DNA of 41,761 nt from CAYGUK01 sp964352985 (GTDB lineage: Bacteria > Pseudomonadota > Gammaproteobacteria > JAHCLG01): positions 1 to 41,761 of the forward strand of contig CAYGUK010000026.1 in the NCBI GenBank assembly GCA_964352985.1, in the 5' to 3' direction. Position numbers and translations under genes: made by a program. The notes beneath the pieces are model-generated. The model searched no databases. It saw only the letters and a list, made by a program, of their open reading frames with translations, and was not told where the DNA came from. Every line of letters begins with the position of its first letter. Position 1 is the stretch's first letter. Shown here in pieces: positions 1-10,187 of the stretch.

Positions 1-1
1 T

Positions 2-664
2 TCATGTAGTATGATTAATCTTTTGTGTTTTAAAATATCTGTTAAATTTATCATAAAATTTCAACCTAATATAAAAATTGTGTAATAATAAAAATTGATA
101 GGGTCTCTTGCTACAACTTGATTTTATATAGCTATCAACAAACATTTTAAATTTTTTAACTTCATCAGGTGATTGATATTTATAACTAAAATCCGTAGAA
201 ATATTTAAAATTAACTGTTTGTTACTAAGGTCATATTTTACTCTTCTTAAAATTAAATTATTCCCAATATTAATAGGTGTATTCTTACTCATGTTTGCAA
301 TATACATTTCGACATTTGCTATACCATAATGTGTATTTTCTTTTATTGTACTTTTTTTAGTGTTTGCCATTTGTCTAATTTGGGGAAATATTCTTGGCAT
401 AATCATAAAATATATTAACGTAATGAATACTACAATTAATATTAAAAGTAAAACTAATAAAGCTATTTTTTCATTTTTATCAGGCATTAAATTATTTGCT
501 GTAGTTTCATTATTATAATTTTTATTAGTTAGTAAAGCTGACTCAACTAATTGTATGTTGGAAGAGTCGTTCGAATGAGAATTATGCTCGATAATGTTAG
601 CACCACAATTGCAGCAGTAGTTTGCTATATCTTTATTTTTTATACCACATTGAGGGCAATACAT
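2..664 (-). CDS. Zinc-ribbon, single-pass membrane protein of unknown function
   Basis: The protein has 220 residues. It opens with a zinc ribbon: CPQCG at residues 3-7 and CCNCG at 17-21 give the two cysteine pairs needed to bind one zinc ion. A polar linker of about 45 residues follows, then one strongly hydrophobic segment at about 67-92, and a soluble C-terminal part of about 125 residues that I do not recognise. The topology suggests a cytoplasmic zinc ribbon and a domain on the other side of the membrane. It lies 12 bases downstream of a second zinc-ribbon membrane gene on the same strand, so the two are probably co-transcribed. The stop codon lies at the very edge of the window but the gene is complete. 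Proteins of this architecture are common in bacteria and mostly uncharacterised; no function is inferred. Confidence 0.7.
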   Translation of the reverse strand: MYCPQCGIKNKDIANYCCNCGANIIEHNSHSNDSSNIQLVESALLTNKNYNNETTANNLMPDKNEKIALLVLLLILIVVFITLIYFMIMPRIFPQIRQMANTKKSTIKENTHYGIANVEMYIANMSKNTPINIGNNLILRRVKYDLSNKQLILNISTDFSYKYQSPDEVKKFKMFVDSYIKSSCSKRPYQFLLLHNFYIRLKFYDKFNRYFKTQKINHTT

Positions 665-676
665 ATTGTATTTTAC

Positions 677-1144
677 CTAATAAGTTAAGTTAATGATTAA
701 AACTATTATCAATGTAACAATATAAACTATTTTATTAATATGATATTTTCTATTTCTAACAAATAAAGTATAAATTGAGATAATAGAAGATACAACCATG
801 GTACAAAGTGTTATAAATATAAAGGTCCCTGTAATTGCACCAACCATCATTCCAACAGGGGAACCGATGTTAGCTAATTTGTTGTACGATTCTATATTAA
901 TTATGATTGAATATAACAATGTAAAAACTAATGTATAATAAAATGTTATTTTGTTTATGAGCTCTCTTTTGGTGACTTCGTAGTTTGCAATATTATTTCC
1001 ACAATTTATACAATAATTATATGTTCTTTCATTTTGAAAAGCACATTTTTTACACTCTATTTTTGATATTAATTTTTTCCCACAATTGGTACAGAACTGA
1101 TTATCATCTTGATTTTCACATTCACAATTTTTACAAGTCACCAT
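677..1144 (-). CDS. Double zinc-ribbon membrane protein of unknown function
   Basis: The protein has 155 residues. Two zinc ribbons in tandem fill the N-terminal third: CKNC with CTNC, then CKKC with CINC, so eight cysteines in four CxxC pairs. Three hydrophobic segments follow (roughly residues 68-85, 95-125 and 138-153), separated by short polar loops, so this is probably a multi-pass inner-membrane protein with its ribbons in the cytoplasm. It is the upstream partner of the other zinc-ribbon gene (gap 12 bases). Both lie beyond the end of the transfer operon, with the HEPN-like and protease genes, in what looks like accessory cargo. Function unknown. The even spacing of cysteine pairs makes a real, selected protein likely. 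Confidence 0.7.
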   Translation of the reverse strand: MVTCKNCECENQDDNQFCTNCGKKLISKIECKKCAFQNERTYNYCINCGNNIANYEVTKRELINKITFYYTLVFTLLYSIIINIESYNKLANIGSPVGMMVGAITGTFIFITLCTMVVSSIISIYTLFVRNRKYHINKIVYIVTLIIVLIINLTY

Positions 1145-1247
1145 TAATGATTTACCAACATAAATTTCACTTATTATATACCACTATTCAATTAAGTTGT
1201 GATCAATTTATCCAAAATACCGTGTATATTATAAATAATATCTACAT

Positions 1248-1769
1248 CTAGCTGTTTTTATGTCTATGAGGATTTACAATAAAATCTAATGCTTTAACAT
1301 ATCTTTTATAACGAACGATTTCTGCTTGGAATCCTTTTAGAAAAGCAATACATAAAATCAAACAATTACGTAAACCATTTGTATCATCACCATCACTCCA
1401 TCTGTAAGGTACACCATCCTTAAACTCATCATTAAAATGTTTTTTTAATTTATTAATAAGCTTGTGAAAATTAGCCGATCCAATGGAATGTGCAACAATG
1501 TTTCTAATTTTGTTTAAAGTTATTACTATATTCCAAATAGTATTATTTGATTCGTCTAATGTCATAGATCTAGCTATGTTAACCATTTGATAAAAGGTAA
1601 GTCGAGCCTCTGGAATATATTTGCTATGAAAAACGAATTTAGAAATAATTATTTTAAGCTCATCTTCAATTATCAAATGCCCCCTAAGTATAATTAAATC
1701 TAATTCATTAACTGTGTAAATCAAATGCCCATATTCTTCCAAAAATTTATTAAAATCTTGATCAATCAT
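1248..1769 (-). CDS. Small helical protein with a HEPN-like Rx4H motif
   Basis: The protein has 173 residues and is predicted mostly alpha-helical from its residue pattern. Residues 89-94 read RNIVAH inside NKIRNIVAHS. This fits the R-x4-6-H signature of HEPN domains, in which the arginine and histidine form the RNase active site, and the local context (a helix ending in RN.vaHs) resembles DUF4145/HEPN-type proteins. HEPN proteins often serve in phage defence or toxin systems; that role here is inference from the motif. The gene lies 84 bases downstream of the trypsin-like protease on the same strand, so the two may form a unit. Alternative: a catalytically inert HEPN-fold or MltR-like protein. 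The rest of the sequence is not recognised. Confidence 0.55.
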   Translation of the reverse strand: MIDQDFNKFLEEYGHLIYTVNELDLIILRGHLIIEDELKIIISKFVFHSKYIPEARLTFYQMVNIARSMTLDESNNTIWNIVITLNKIRNIVAHSIGSANFHKLINKLKKHFNDEFKDGVPYRWSDGDDTNGLRNCLILCIAFLKGFQAEIVRYKRYVKALDFIVNPHRHKNS

Positions 1770-1853
1770 AAAAGGTTATTCCTTAAAATAATAAATAAAA
1801 ACTTGATAATTTTAATTTTGTTAAACTAGCTTGAATAGACCCTAGATATACTT

Positions 1854-3848
1854 TCATAAAGTTAGTTTAAATATAACACCATCTCCGCCACCTAAAATGT
1901 AATGAATTTGATAAAGTGAATGAAAGCTAATAATGCTCAGATATTCTACAAACATAGTATCAGAACTATCGCTAATGTCAGGAAGTAGTTTTTCTTCAAG
2001 AAATTTTTTAAACTTATCATGAAACAATAAATTCAGATGCATTTGTTTATTTTGTGATTTGTCACCGTAAAATGTTTTACTAATTATGCCTCTATTGATA
2101 TCCAATACCTTTTGATATTCATTCTTTGAGAAGTGTTGCAGTGCTTCTGTAAGTTTTTTAATATGCGGTCTCAATATATCACTAGATGCGAAATCCTCAA
2201 TTATCAAATTTAGTTGGGATTCAAAATTATTTTCTTGGAAATATGTGAATACTCTTTGCAAAAATGTGGTATTAGAAACCCCAAAACTTTCAGGCTTAGA
2301 TATTTTTATGAGTCGATCATCTAAACTTATAAATGGAAAAAAATAATTGTTCGAATAGAATTCCCAAGTTTCGTTATCAATAGACATCCTATTCCGAAAT
2401 GCTAATAAATTATAATAACTAGCTAAACAATAACTTAAATATTCCTTATCATTAGAGACTTCATTTAAATTAAGAACTATTCCTTTTTCCCATCCAACAC
2501 TGAATATTAGTATAAATTTTTTATTTATTGGAATTTCTGGTTCTGTAAATAGTTTCAAATAACCAACAATATCATTGTTACGAATTTGTTCTCCTATCAA
2601 AAATCTTCGTTTTAATTTCGCTTCAATAAACACATTCAAATTATTAATATTTACTGAAAAAGTCTCACCTTTATCTTCAATCAATAGTAAGCTAGATATT
2701 TCACCAGCCTTAATGCTTTTTATTCGGGGATTATCTAAATCCTGTCTTACTTTATTAAAAACTGTGTCTAATATATTCAAGTATAATTCTTTATTATCCA
2801 TAGTAATAAAACCATCTTCTATAGCATATAATTCGGTATCATTGATTATAGAATGAACAAAACCATTAAACCCTAATTTTTTAATCTTAAAACTAGTTCT
2901 ATGAAAAAGTTTATCATGTAACTGCATATAGTCTTTAATGATTTTATTAGTATAATATTTCTGGTTATGCTCATCTTGATGCTGAACTAAATAGTCATAA
3001 TTCTCTATACAAATTTCATTTTTATCATGTAATTCACCCAATGAAAATTTTTCTCGATTAATTTCAAGTTCAATTCCCATACCTCCCCATAAATATAATC
3101 CATAACTGTAGTTTGTTATCTCCTGAACTGTTGGGTCAAGTTCTAAGCTATAACTTAAAAGTCCTATCATATTGCCGTTAGAATTAAATATCGGTGCTCC
3201 GCTATCTCCTGGGTTGGTTGTTTCATTAAATGCAAAACAAGGAAACGATAAATTTGATTTATCACGTCTAAATGGAAATACTTCAGAAATAGCTGAGTGA
3301 ATGCTACTAGTACTCAAAGAAACACTTTGATCATCGTTGTTAACTGATCCATCAAAACTAAACATGAATATATTTTCATTTTCACCAACATATGCGAAAT
3401 CGAGTGTTATACATTGAATTGGTTCTATAATTCTTGTTTTTTCTGTTGGTCTCAGATGTAAAATAGCAATATCAGAATCATTTGATATATCGATTTTAGT
3501 AGCAACCCAATTTTCATCCTCACCTTTACTATTTTTTCTTAAGACTCGCACTGGTTGCTTATTTTCAAAACAGTGTTTGTAGACAACATGTTTTGCTGTA
3601 ATAGCAAGACCATAACTAATCATGCTACATACCCCGTATCTTTCAAAATTATTTTGACCGTGGTCTAGCATCAATACACACACACTTTGCATAACATTGC
3701 TTGAACCTTCAATATCTGATACTTTACCCATTTTTGAGGAAGTTGATTTAATCTTACAAAAGATTTGCTTTGCAGACATTTTGTTTTTTTTCATACATCT
3801 CCATATTTTTGTTAAAATAAGAGTAAAATATTTAATTTTTGCAGTCAT
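1854..3848 (-). CDS. Trypsin-like serine protease with a large unknown C-terminal region
   Basis: The protein has 664 residues. The N-terminal half carries a chymotrypsin-fold triad: His87 in TAKHVV, Asp126 in NDSDIAIL and Ser216 in NPGDSGAPI. The GDSGAP context is the classic nucleophile motif of trypsin/V8-like proteases. Residues beyond about 260 match nothing I recognise and are rich in Asn, Lys and Ile. There is no clear signal peptide, although a short hydrophobic stretch lies near residues 7-16, so a cytoplasmic enzyme is plausible. The start at 3848 follows an AAGGA ribosome site at about seven bases. Stand-alone trypsin-like proteases with large extra domains often sit in defence islands, where the protease is the effector; here that is inference from context (HEPN-like gene downstream, mobile element). 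The substrate is unknown. Confidence 0.75.
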   Translation of the reverse strand: MTAKIKYFTLILTKIWRCMKKNKMSAKQIFCKIKSTSSKMGKVSDIEGSSNVMQSVCVLMLDHGQNNFERYGVCSMISYGLAITAKHVVYKHCFENKQPVRVLRKNSKGEDENWVATKIDISNDSDIAILHLRPTEKTRIIEPIQCITLDFAYVGENENIFMFSFDGSVNNDDQSVSLSTSSIHSAISEVFPFRRDKSNLSFPCFAFNETTNPGDSGAPIFNSNGNMIGLLSYSLELDPTVQEITNYSYGLYLWGGMGIELEINREKFSLGELHDKNEICIENYDYLVQHQDEHNQKYYTNKIIKDYMQLHDKLFHRTSFKIKKLGFNGFVHSIINDTELYAIEDGFITMDNKELYLNILDTVFNKVRQDLDNPRIKSIKAGEISSLLLIEDKGETFSVNINNLNVFIEAKLKRRFLIGEQIRNNDIVGYLKLFTEPEIPINKKFILIFSVGWEKGIVLNLNEVSNDKEYLSYCLASYYNLLAFRNRMSIDNETWEFYSNNYFFPFISLDDRLIKISKPESFGVSNTTFLQRVFTYFQENNFESQLNLIIEDFASSDILRPHIKKLTEALQHFSKNEYQKVLDINRGIISKTFYGDKSQNKQMHLNLLFHDKFKKFLEEKLLPDISDSSDTMFVEYLSIISFHSLYQIHYILGGGDGVIFKLTL

Positions 3849-4115
3849 TTTTTTTCCTTAATACACAACACATCTCAAAATCGAAACCTTGCAGCAGATT
3901 TGTTTAATTACTTAGTCTTTTATATTAACTCCTGAATATATGGGGAATTTTTTAATATAATATTCTTTTAATTATAGTGTAGAAAAATCTAAAATATCCG
4001 ATGTGTGCGATTTGCATATCATTTGATATAATGCTGGATATATGGACCGTATTTTATTAATAACAAGTTATCTATTTTTTCCAAATAAATTATATATTTA
4101 AATATACCCACTTTT

Positions 4116-7100
4116 TCATTCAATGATTTTTTGACTATTATGTGTTATTTCATTTGCTCTTAAGGTGTTAACTTGATTTGTTCTCGTTATACTTTTATAA
4201 AGCTGTGTAAAATCCTGATATAAACACTGTTTCAGAGATTCTATATCGTTTTTAATTGTTTCTATTTTAATTGTATCAGTTGAATTAATTGTAAAGTGCA
4301 CATTATTATATTTATTATCTAATTTCTGTTGTATTTGGTTTAATCTTTTTGTATCTCTCTTCAGAGCCATTAATGTTCTGAAAAGAATATCTCTTTCTAA
4401 TGATCCTTCATTAGTAATTAACTTATCAAGCTTGATATTATCAAGATTACCTTGATTATCAATTATTGATTTCAATGAGTAACTTTGTTGTTTATCAGGA
4501 TTGATAAATGATGAAAGTAATTTCGAACTATATAAAATATTACTTATGCCGTCCTTTCCATTCTCTAGATAAACATTATTCATATCCGTTTTATCAAAAT
4601 CTTCACGTGTGTTTGGCATTACATACCACAACCTGCGATTGGTATAAAGTTTATCTAATAATGATGAGTTAACAAACTCCTCTAATCCTCCATCATTATC
4701 AAGACCAATAATATTGATTTTGGAATCACTTTTCGATGCTACTTCTTCAAACATTCCTTTGCCATAAGTAATATTAACGCTAACATTTTTATTTGATGCC
4801 AATATCGACAACCCATCAACTACCCCTTCAACTATCACATTAATATCTTTTTTCTTAGTATCATTAAGTTTTAAAGAAGCTCCATATTTTACGCCCCAGG
4901 TTTGTTTATTTAATTTGCTAACAATAGCTTTATTTGCTGTTTGTTCATCTAAATAAATAGCTTCTACAAGTTGAACTTCTCCTTTATTGTTTCTTGCTAT
5001 AGAAATTAATGCTGGTAATGTAGCTTTATTAATTTTTGAGTAAACGCTTGGATGAAAGCGGATATCATCAATATATCCATTAATATCTTCAAAATTAATT
5101 CCACGATGTAGTTTTAGATATCTTTCAGCAAGCGTATTTTTTAAAGGTGTACTTTCTGAAGCAATTTTCCTGGCATATTTAACACTATTCTTTTGTCTGC
5201 TCGTCCAATGTTTAGGATTTGATTTATCTATTTTATTTGTCTTTGTAAAAGTATTTTTTTTAATTGGATCACTCTTAAAAAGCTGCTCAGATGATAGTCC
5301 TAGTAATTTAACGGAATAGTTCAAACTCTCCTTAAAATCCAAATTCATTTTTTTTTGAATTAATTGTAACATATTCCCACTTTCACCTGTTTTATGTGAA
5401 TACCATAGACCTTGTTTTTCTCCTTTAATTGCTACAAATAAACTACCTTGTTTTTTATGGCTCGATTCACCACCAAATTGCTCACTATGACTATATCTTA
5501 GATGATCACCATCATCAGATTTTGGTTGACCTAATAAATGTATTACAACTTCTTTTGCTCTATTATGTAATTGGGGAATAATATGATATGCGTCAATAAA
5601 TTTAGTCTTTTCATCTCTATCTTTTGTTTTATTTGAACTTTTATTTTGGTCAATAAGTTGTTTTGACTTCAAGATTTCCAATGCTGAAGTCTTCTCTGAT
5701 TTGAATTGTTTTGCTGGATCATTTAATCTGCTAAGCAATGCATTTTTATCATCGGTATAGATAGTGGCCTGTAACTTAGCACGACTAATATCAATATAAT
5801 GAGATTTATGTGTAGTAACGTTTTTTCGATAACTTAATTCAAGTGCTATAATAAATGAAGAATCATCTCCTTGAATACCATAAGATGTGCTTGTATAAGC
5901 ATAATCCCAATGTTTATCCAATTTTTCATTTAAGTTTATAGTTAATGAATGTTTTTCATTCTCTAATAATACTAGATGATCAGAAATAGAAGTTACACTA
6001 TATTCTTCATTTGCTTGCCATCCGCGTTTTTTGTCCGTTCTAGTTAATCTTAACTTTTCACCAACTGATATAGAACAGTTGTCTATACCATATGCTATCA
6101 TACGACTTTTTGCAGCAATTTTTGCAGGGTTAATTTTCAATGTGATGCCATCATTTGTTTTACAAGTAAGTTTGTTTTTTTCAATATCCACATTTGTAAC
6201 AGTAAAATATTCACCAGCCTTAACAATTGAGTAATTTTTATAAAAACCTAACACATCCCCAACTTCAAAATTTTTCGCATGTAATAATTCAATTTGATTT
6301 AAATTTTTATTTTCAAATCGCGTGACTTCACATTCGTTTTTCTCTATTAAATTTCTATCCTTTAGCTCTGCCCGAAAAACCTCGTGAATTTTCTTTCTAT
6401 CCTCATGAGCGTGCGCAATAATCTTTGTTTGTTGTCTAACTTCTGGAACACGTGAGAAATAGTCCTCAACTATCGCTGTGTATATATTATTAATATCACG
6501 AATAAATTTATAATCATCGAAATCTCCTTGTTTCTCTGGTGGTATTTCTATAACTGATTGATTCGAAATATAACCCTCTTCACGTTCAATATAATAACTC
6601 GAGTCAATCTTATCTAATTGCTCAAATGATTTTGATATATCTTTTTTAGATGCTGATTCTACAGCTTTTAATAAATCAAGATTTCCAGATTGTCTGATTA
6701 TATTATTCATATAAATTGTTTTTATAGAATTTGACTTAATTGACAACTCAAATGGTTTACCACTGCAAATTGCTTGTTCCTGCCACATATCACCTGAAAA
6801 TATTCCTCTAGCATTTAGAGTTTGTATTTTAGTTTGAAGTTCGTGGAAAATTCGATTTTCAATCATTGAGCTTTCATCAATGATAAAGATAGTATGATGA
6901 TCAAAATTATAGTCATTACATAAAAAAGAATGGTTAGTCATAGCAGGAATATTTTTTTCCTCTAGCTTTTGAACGGCTTTATGTGTTGGCGCTAATCCCT
7001 GAACTTTATATCCATGTTTTTCAGCCAGTTCCTTAATACCTTCATGAATATTCATTCTCACTTTTTCAGCTATCGTTTTAAATTGATTCATCATTGTTGT

Positions 7101-10100
7101 CTTACCAGTACCGGCTAAACCTTGAACTGCAATAAAACGATCTGTAGAAGTTAAAGCAAAAGTTACAGCATTTTTTTGTCCTTCTGTTAAATAATCAGGA
7201 ATGGATATTTGATTAATATCCTTTACAATTTTCTCAACTGAATTTTGGTTAAGTTTATTTACTGAAATGATATCTTCTTCAAGCTTTTTAGCATGTGGTG
7301 AAATCCAATATGTTCCAGCTTTTATCAAGTCTCCAGCTTTTACTCTTTCTTCAATATGCTCATTAACTTGTTCGTGAGTAACATTACCAATAGCATAAAA
7401 CAATGCTTCTTTTATTAATTCTGTATGTTCATAGGCCGCCTCTCGCTCACCAAGCTTAGCCATAGCATAAGCAACTGCTACTTTAGTCGTATCAGTGTTT
7501 GGTTCGATTAGTGATTTTGTAACAATTTCAAGATCTTTTCTAATCGCATCGTGTGCGTTGTCATTAAGTCTTTTAATTTGTGCGTTTTCAGGTTTTCGCC
7601 CTGCTATGTCGATGGCGCGCCAATTTAAAGAAGCTTTATCACAGTTTCTTTGAGCCAACTCAACATTATCTGTAAATAGTTTTATATTTTCTGCAAACTC
7701 AGCTATCTCAGCTAATAATTCTTTATTGACTTGAAAAGATTTCATCATAACGATAGCTTGATTAGTATGTTCAGTATTTTGATTTACTCTTTTTACATAA
7801 TTGTAGTTTAATACAGAATTTTTCAAATTTTCTAAGGAAAGGAAATGTTGCCCCGTTTGTGTTTTAACACTAATTCCATTCTTTTGAATCTTTGAAACTT
7901 TAAGAATTTGACCTTGTTCTAGTTTCCAGTTTTTCATGAAAATTGAACTTTCTAATAACAGTTCGTCGCCAACACCTAAAGATATTTCAGTTGATTTTGT
8001 AACTTGCATTGATGAGACTTCATCTAAAGTTAATTCATTTATACGATTAAATCTATCACTAACAGTCAAAGTATTATCTTTGTTTTCTAAAATAAAGAAT
8101 GATTTCTGTTCTTTCGTGAATGTATTAATTGTAATTTTATCGCCAATAGAATAAAATTTCGCATATTTTTTCTGTTCGTTGCTCAACTGTTGTGTCGTTA
8201 ACACAGAATATTGTCGTTGATTAGTTGATAATATATTTCTACTAACCAGTTCATTTCTAACTAATTGATTAAGTTGCTTTTGTTGTTTTTTATTAATTGC
8301 GACTAAGTTCCTAGAGGTTTTCTCAGGGAAAGCTTTAAAATATTCATTTAAGATGTCATCCTCGATTGCCTTACTTGAAACAATATCAACCATAGCTTTG
8401 TTTACATAATTTCTAGTATCATATTCTTTAATTCCCGCCGATTGTAATGTACTAACTATGTTACCAACACTAAATCCAGATGTTGAATTAACATTGTTTA
8501 AAAGTACAAATTTTGTTTGTGATTGTTCAGTTACCCTATTTAAAGTTATTAGATCAAAATAACTGAGTTTTTGAGCATCCTGGATAACTACGAGTTTCTC
8601 ATTATTTTGTGCAAACCAATTCTCTCGTTCTAAGTGCTGATAAATATATTTAGCGACTGTAGAAACAAGTTCTGGTTTCAATTTATTTTTCAACCATTGA
8701 ACCATAGTGTCATTTCTTCTTTGTACTTGTTTTGATAACAATTGACTTTGAACTTTTCCTACATGTAATACCTTTGCACTTAACATTGCATTTTCAGCAC
8801 TATCAACTAAATTTTGAATAAGTATCTTTTCTGCTTTTAAACCATAAACATTAATTAATTGAAATTTATCTTTATTTTTTAAAATTTCAGCATCAATACC
8901 GCTGCGAAATAAGATTGATTGGTAACTCAAAGATTGGGTGTCCTTGAACATGCTTTCAACATTCTTTTCAACTTTGAGAAGTTCTCTAGTTGTATAATAT
9001 TCTTGTTCTTTTCCGATTAGACTTTTATTTTTGATTCTATCATCTATTTCCTTTTCAATTTCTTCATAATCTAATACACCACTACTAAACATAAATGATT
9101 GCCTAACGATATCTCGGTGTAATAACTTCACCGTATATTGAGACATATGAGAAATAGCATCTGTTACTGCTTGTTTTACAGAATAACTAACAGACTTAAT
9201 TTCAGGATTTATAAAAGTTTCATTTTGTTTTTGTTTCTTGCTATTTAATATAATTTCGTTCAAATCAACATTAAAAGCCTTAATTTCTTTATCCCAATGC
9301 TTTTGTAATACATCACAATCAATTTCTTTCTTATCTTCTCTTGTTACATATGTAGCTATTTGAGCCGCAGCAGCACTCGATAATCCCCAATCTTTCATGC
9401 GTTGAAGAATTTGTTGTCTTCTTTTTGAAAAAAATTCGATAACTTCTTCAGGCATACTTGCTATTTCAAAATTCCCATATTTATCTTTGACACAAATATC
9501 ATAACCACATTGTTTCACCATTTTTGCAAGTTCACTCATGTATATCATGCCGAAATAATGTTGATCTCGATACAATACTTCTAGAAATCCATTATCAAAA
9601 TGATTTAACTTATCTTTTTGAGAAACAGATGATAATGCTCGCCATGCACCATCTTCTCTTTGTGTTGCATTCATAATTAATGAATGTGTGTGAACAAGAG
9701 GATCTAATGCTCTTGATGTGGTATGACGAAATAATGCAATAGTTAGGTTTTCAGTCTTCTCAAAGCTTGTATGACCATCAATCGTAATTCTTGCTTCAGC
9801 TAAATTTTTTTCTATTTCACTAAGCGTGACTCTTACTGCATTTTCATGGCACTCCAATAAACGTTTATCACCACCGATTAACGCAAGAATGGAAATGGAT
9901 TTTGGCATTGAAAATGTTACATCAGTTCCCGCGCGATGTTCATAAGGAGAATTTATCCCAATAATTTCACCATTTGGTAAATGTCCTTTTAGTATTGAAA
10001 GAAACTGTTCATCAGAAACTTTACCTAACAGATTGAGTCTGTTTGCTCCCTCACCATACCAAGATGAAGCATGTTCCAGTCCATCTTGATCAGATAAGTA

Positions 10101-10169
10101 ATAATTATCTTTATTCATATAGTAATGAGCCGCATCAGAGGGTGAGCCAATTGGTTTTATAGTTATCAT
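4116..10169 (-). CDS. traI: TraI: TrwC-family relaxase/helicase with a C-terminal TOPRIM primase-like region
   Basis: This protein of 2017 residues should nick oriT, stay bound to the 5' end and unwind the transferred strand. The relaxase domain (about 1-310) has paired tyrosines Tyr16/17 and Tyr23/24, the same numbering as F TraI, and the metal-binding His149, His160 and His162 (LVHTH). A degenerate helicase-like region follows. The active RecD-like helicase has a Walker A GLAGTGKTT near residue 1018 and a DESS Walker B near 1096. F TraI has 1756 residues. The extra C-terminal part here contains a zinc-free CHC2-like stretch (WYSHKTGESGNML, near 1593), then VIVEGVVDGLS (near 1781) and LDNDGG (near 1826), which read as a TOPRIM primase-like domain. 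It is the last gene of the transfer operon, 18 bases after traD. Its Shine-Dalgarno is weak. Confidence 0.95.
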   Translation of the reverse strand: MITIKPIGSPSDAAHYYMNKDNYYLSDQDGLEHASSWYGEGANRLNLLGKVSDEQFLSILKGHLPNGEIIGINSPYEHRAGTDVTFSMPKSISILALIGGDKRLLECHENAVRVTLSEIEKNLAEARITIDGHTSFEKTENLTIALFRHTTSRALDPLVHTHSLIMNATQREDGAWRALSSVSQKDKLNHFDNGFLEVLYRDQHYFGMIYMSELAKMVKQCGYDICVKDKYGNFEIASMPEEVIEFFSKRRQQILQRMKDWGLSSAAAAQIATYVTREDKKEIDCDVLQKHWDKEIKAFNVDLNEIILNSKKQKQNETFINPEIKSVSYSVKQAVTDAISHMSQYTVKLLHRDIVRQSFMFSSGVLDYEEIEKEIDDRIKNKSLIGKEQEYYTTRELLKVEKNVESMFKDTQSLSYQSILFRSGIDAEILKNKDKFQLINVYGLKAEKILIQNLVDSAENAMLSAKVLHVGKVQSQLLSKQVQRRNDTMVQWLKNKLKPELVSTVAKYIYQHLERENWFAQNNEKLVVIQDAQKLSYFDLITLNRVTEQSQTKFVLLNNVNSTSGFSVGNIVSTLQSAGIKEYDTRNYVNKAMVDIVSSKAIEDDILNEYFKAFPEKTSRNLVAINKKQQKQLNQLVRNELVSRNILSTNQRQYSVLTTQQLSNEQKKYAKFYSIGDKITINTFTKEQKSFFILENKDNTLTVSDRFNRINELTLDEVSSMQVTKSTEISLGVGDELLLESSIFMKNWKLEQGQILKVSKIQKNGISVKTQTGQHFLSLENLKNSVLNYNYVKRVNQNTEHTNQAIVMMKSFQVNKELLAEIAEFAENIKLFTDNVELAQRNCDKASLNWRAIDIAGRKPENAQIKRLNDNAHDAIRKDLEIVTKSLIEPNTDTTKVAVAYAMAKLGEREAAYEHTELIKEALFYAIGNVTHEQVNEHIEERVKAGDLIKAGTYWISPHAKKLEEDIISVNKLNQNSVEKIVKDINQISIPDYLTEGQKNAVTFALTSTDRFIAVQGLAGTGKTTMMNQFKTIAEKVRMNIHEGIKELAEKHGYKVQGLAPTHKAVQKLEEKNIPAMTNHSFLCNDYNFDHHTIFIIDESSMIENRIFHELQTKIQTLNARGIFSGDMWQEQAICSGKPFELSIKSNSIKTIYMNNIIRQSGNLDLLKAVESASKKDISKSFEQLDKIDSSYYIEREEGYISNQSVIEIPPEKQGDFDDYKFIRDINNIYTAIVEDYFSRVPEVRQQTKIIAHAHEDRKKIHEVFRAELKDRNLIEKNECEVTRFENKNLNQIELLHAKNFEVGDVLGFYKNYSIVKAGEYFTVTNVDIEKNKLTCKTNDGITLKINPAKIAAKSRMIAYGIDNCSISVGEKLRLTRTDKKRGWQANEEYSVTSISDHLVLLENEKHSLTINLNEKLDKHWDYAYTSTSYGIQGDDSSFIIALELSYRKNVTTHKSHYIDISRAKLQATIYTDDKNALLSRLNDPAKQFKSEKTSALEILKSKQLIDQNKSSNKTKDRDEKTKFIDAYHIIPQLHNRAKEVVIHLLGQPKSDDGDHLRYSHSEQFGGESSHKKQGSLFVAIKGEKQGLWYSHKTGESGNMLQLIQKKMNLDFKESLNYSVKLLGLSSEQLFKSDPIKKNTFTKTNKIDKSNPKHWTSRQKNSVKYARKIASESTPLKNTLAERYLKLHRGINFEDINGYIDDIRFHPSVYSKINKATLPALISIARNNKGEVQLVEAIYLDEQTANKAIVSKLNKQTWGVKYGASLKLNDTKKKDINVIVEGVVDGLSILASNKNVSVNITYGKGMFEEVASKSDSKINIIGLDNDGGLEEFVNSSLLDKLYTNRRLWYVMPNTREDFDKTDMNNVYLENGKDGISNILYSSKLLSSFINPDKQQSYSLKSIIDNQGNLDNIKLDKLITNEGSLERDILFRTLMALKRDTKRLNQIQQKLDNKYNNVHFTINSTDTIKIETIKNDIESLKQCLYQDFTQLYKSITRTNQVNTLRANEITHNSQKIIE

Positions 10170-10187
10170 AGTTGTTTCACTTAAATT

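Noticed and set aside
4016..4029. Palindrome ATATCATTTGATAT between the protease and traI genes
   Set aside because: Short and in very AT-rich DNA; one copy only, so an operator cannot be argued.
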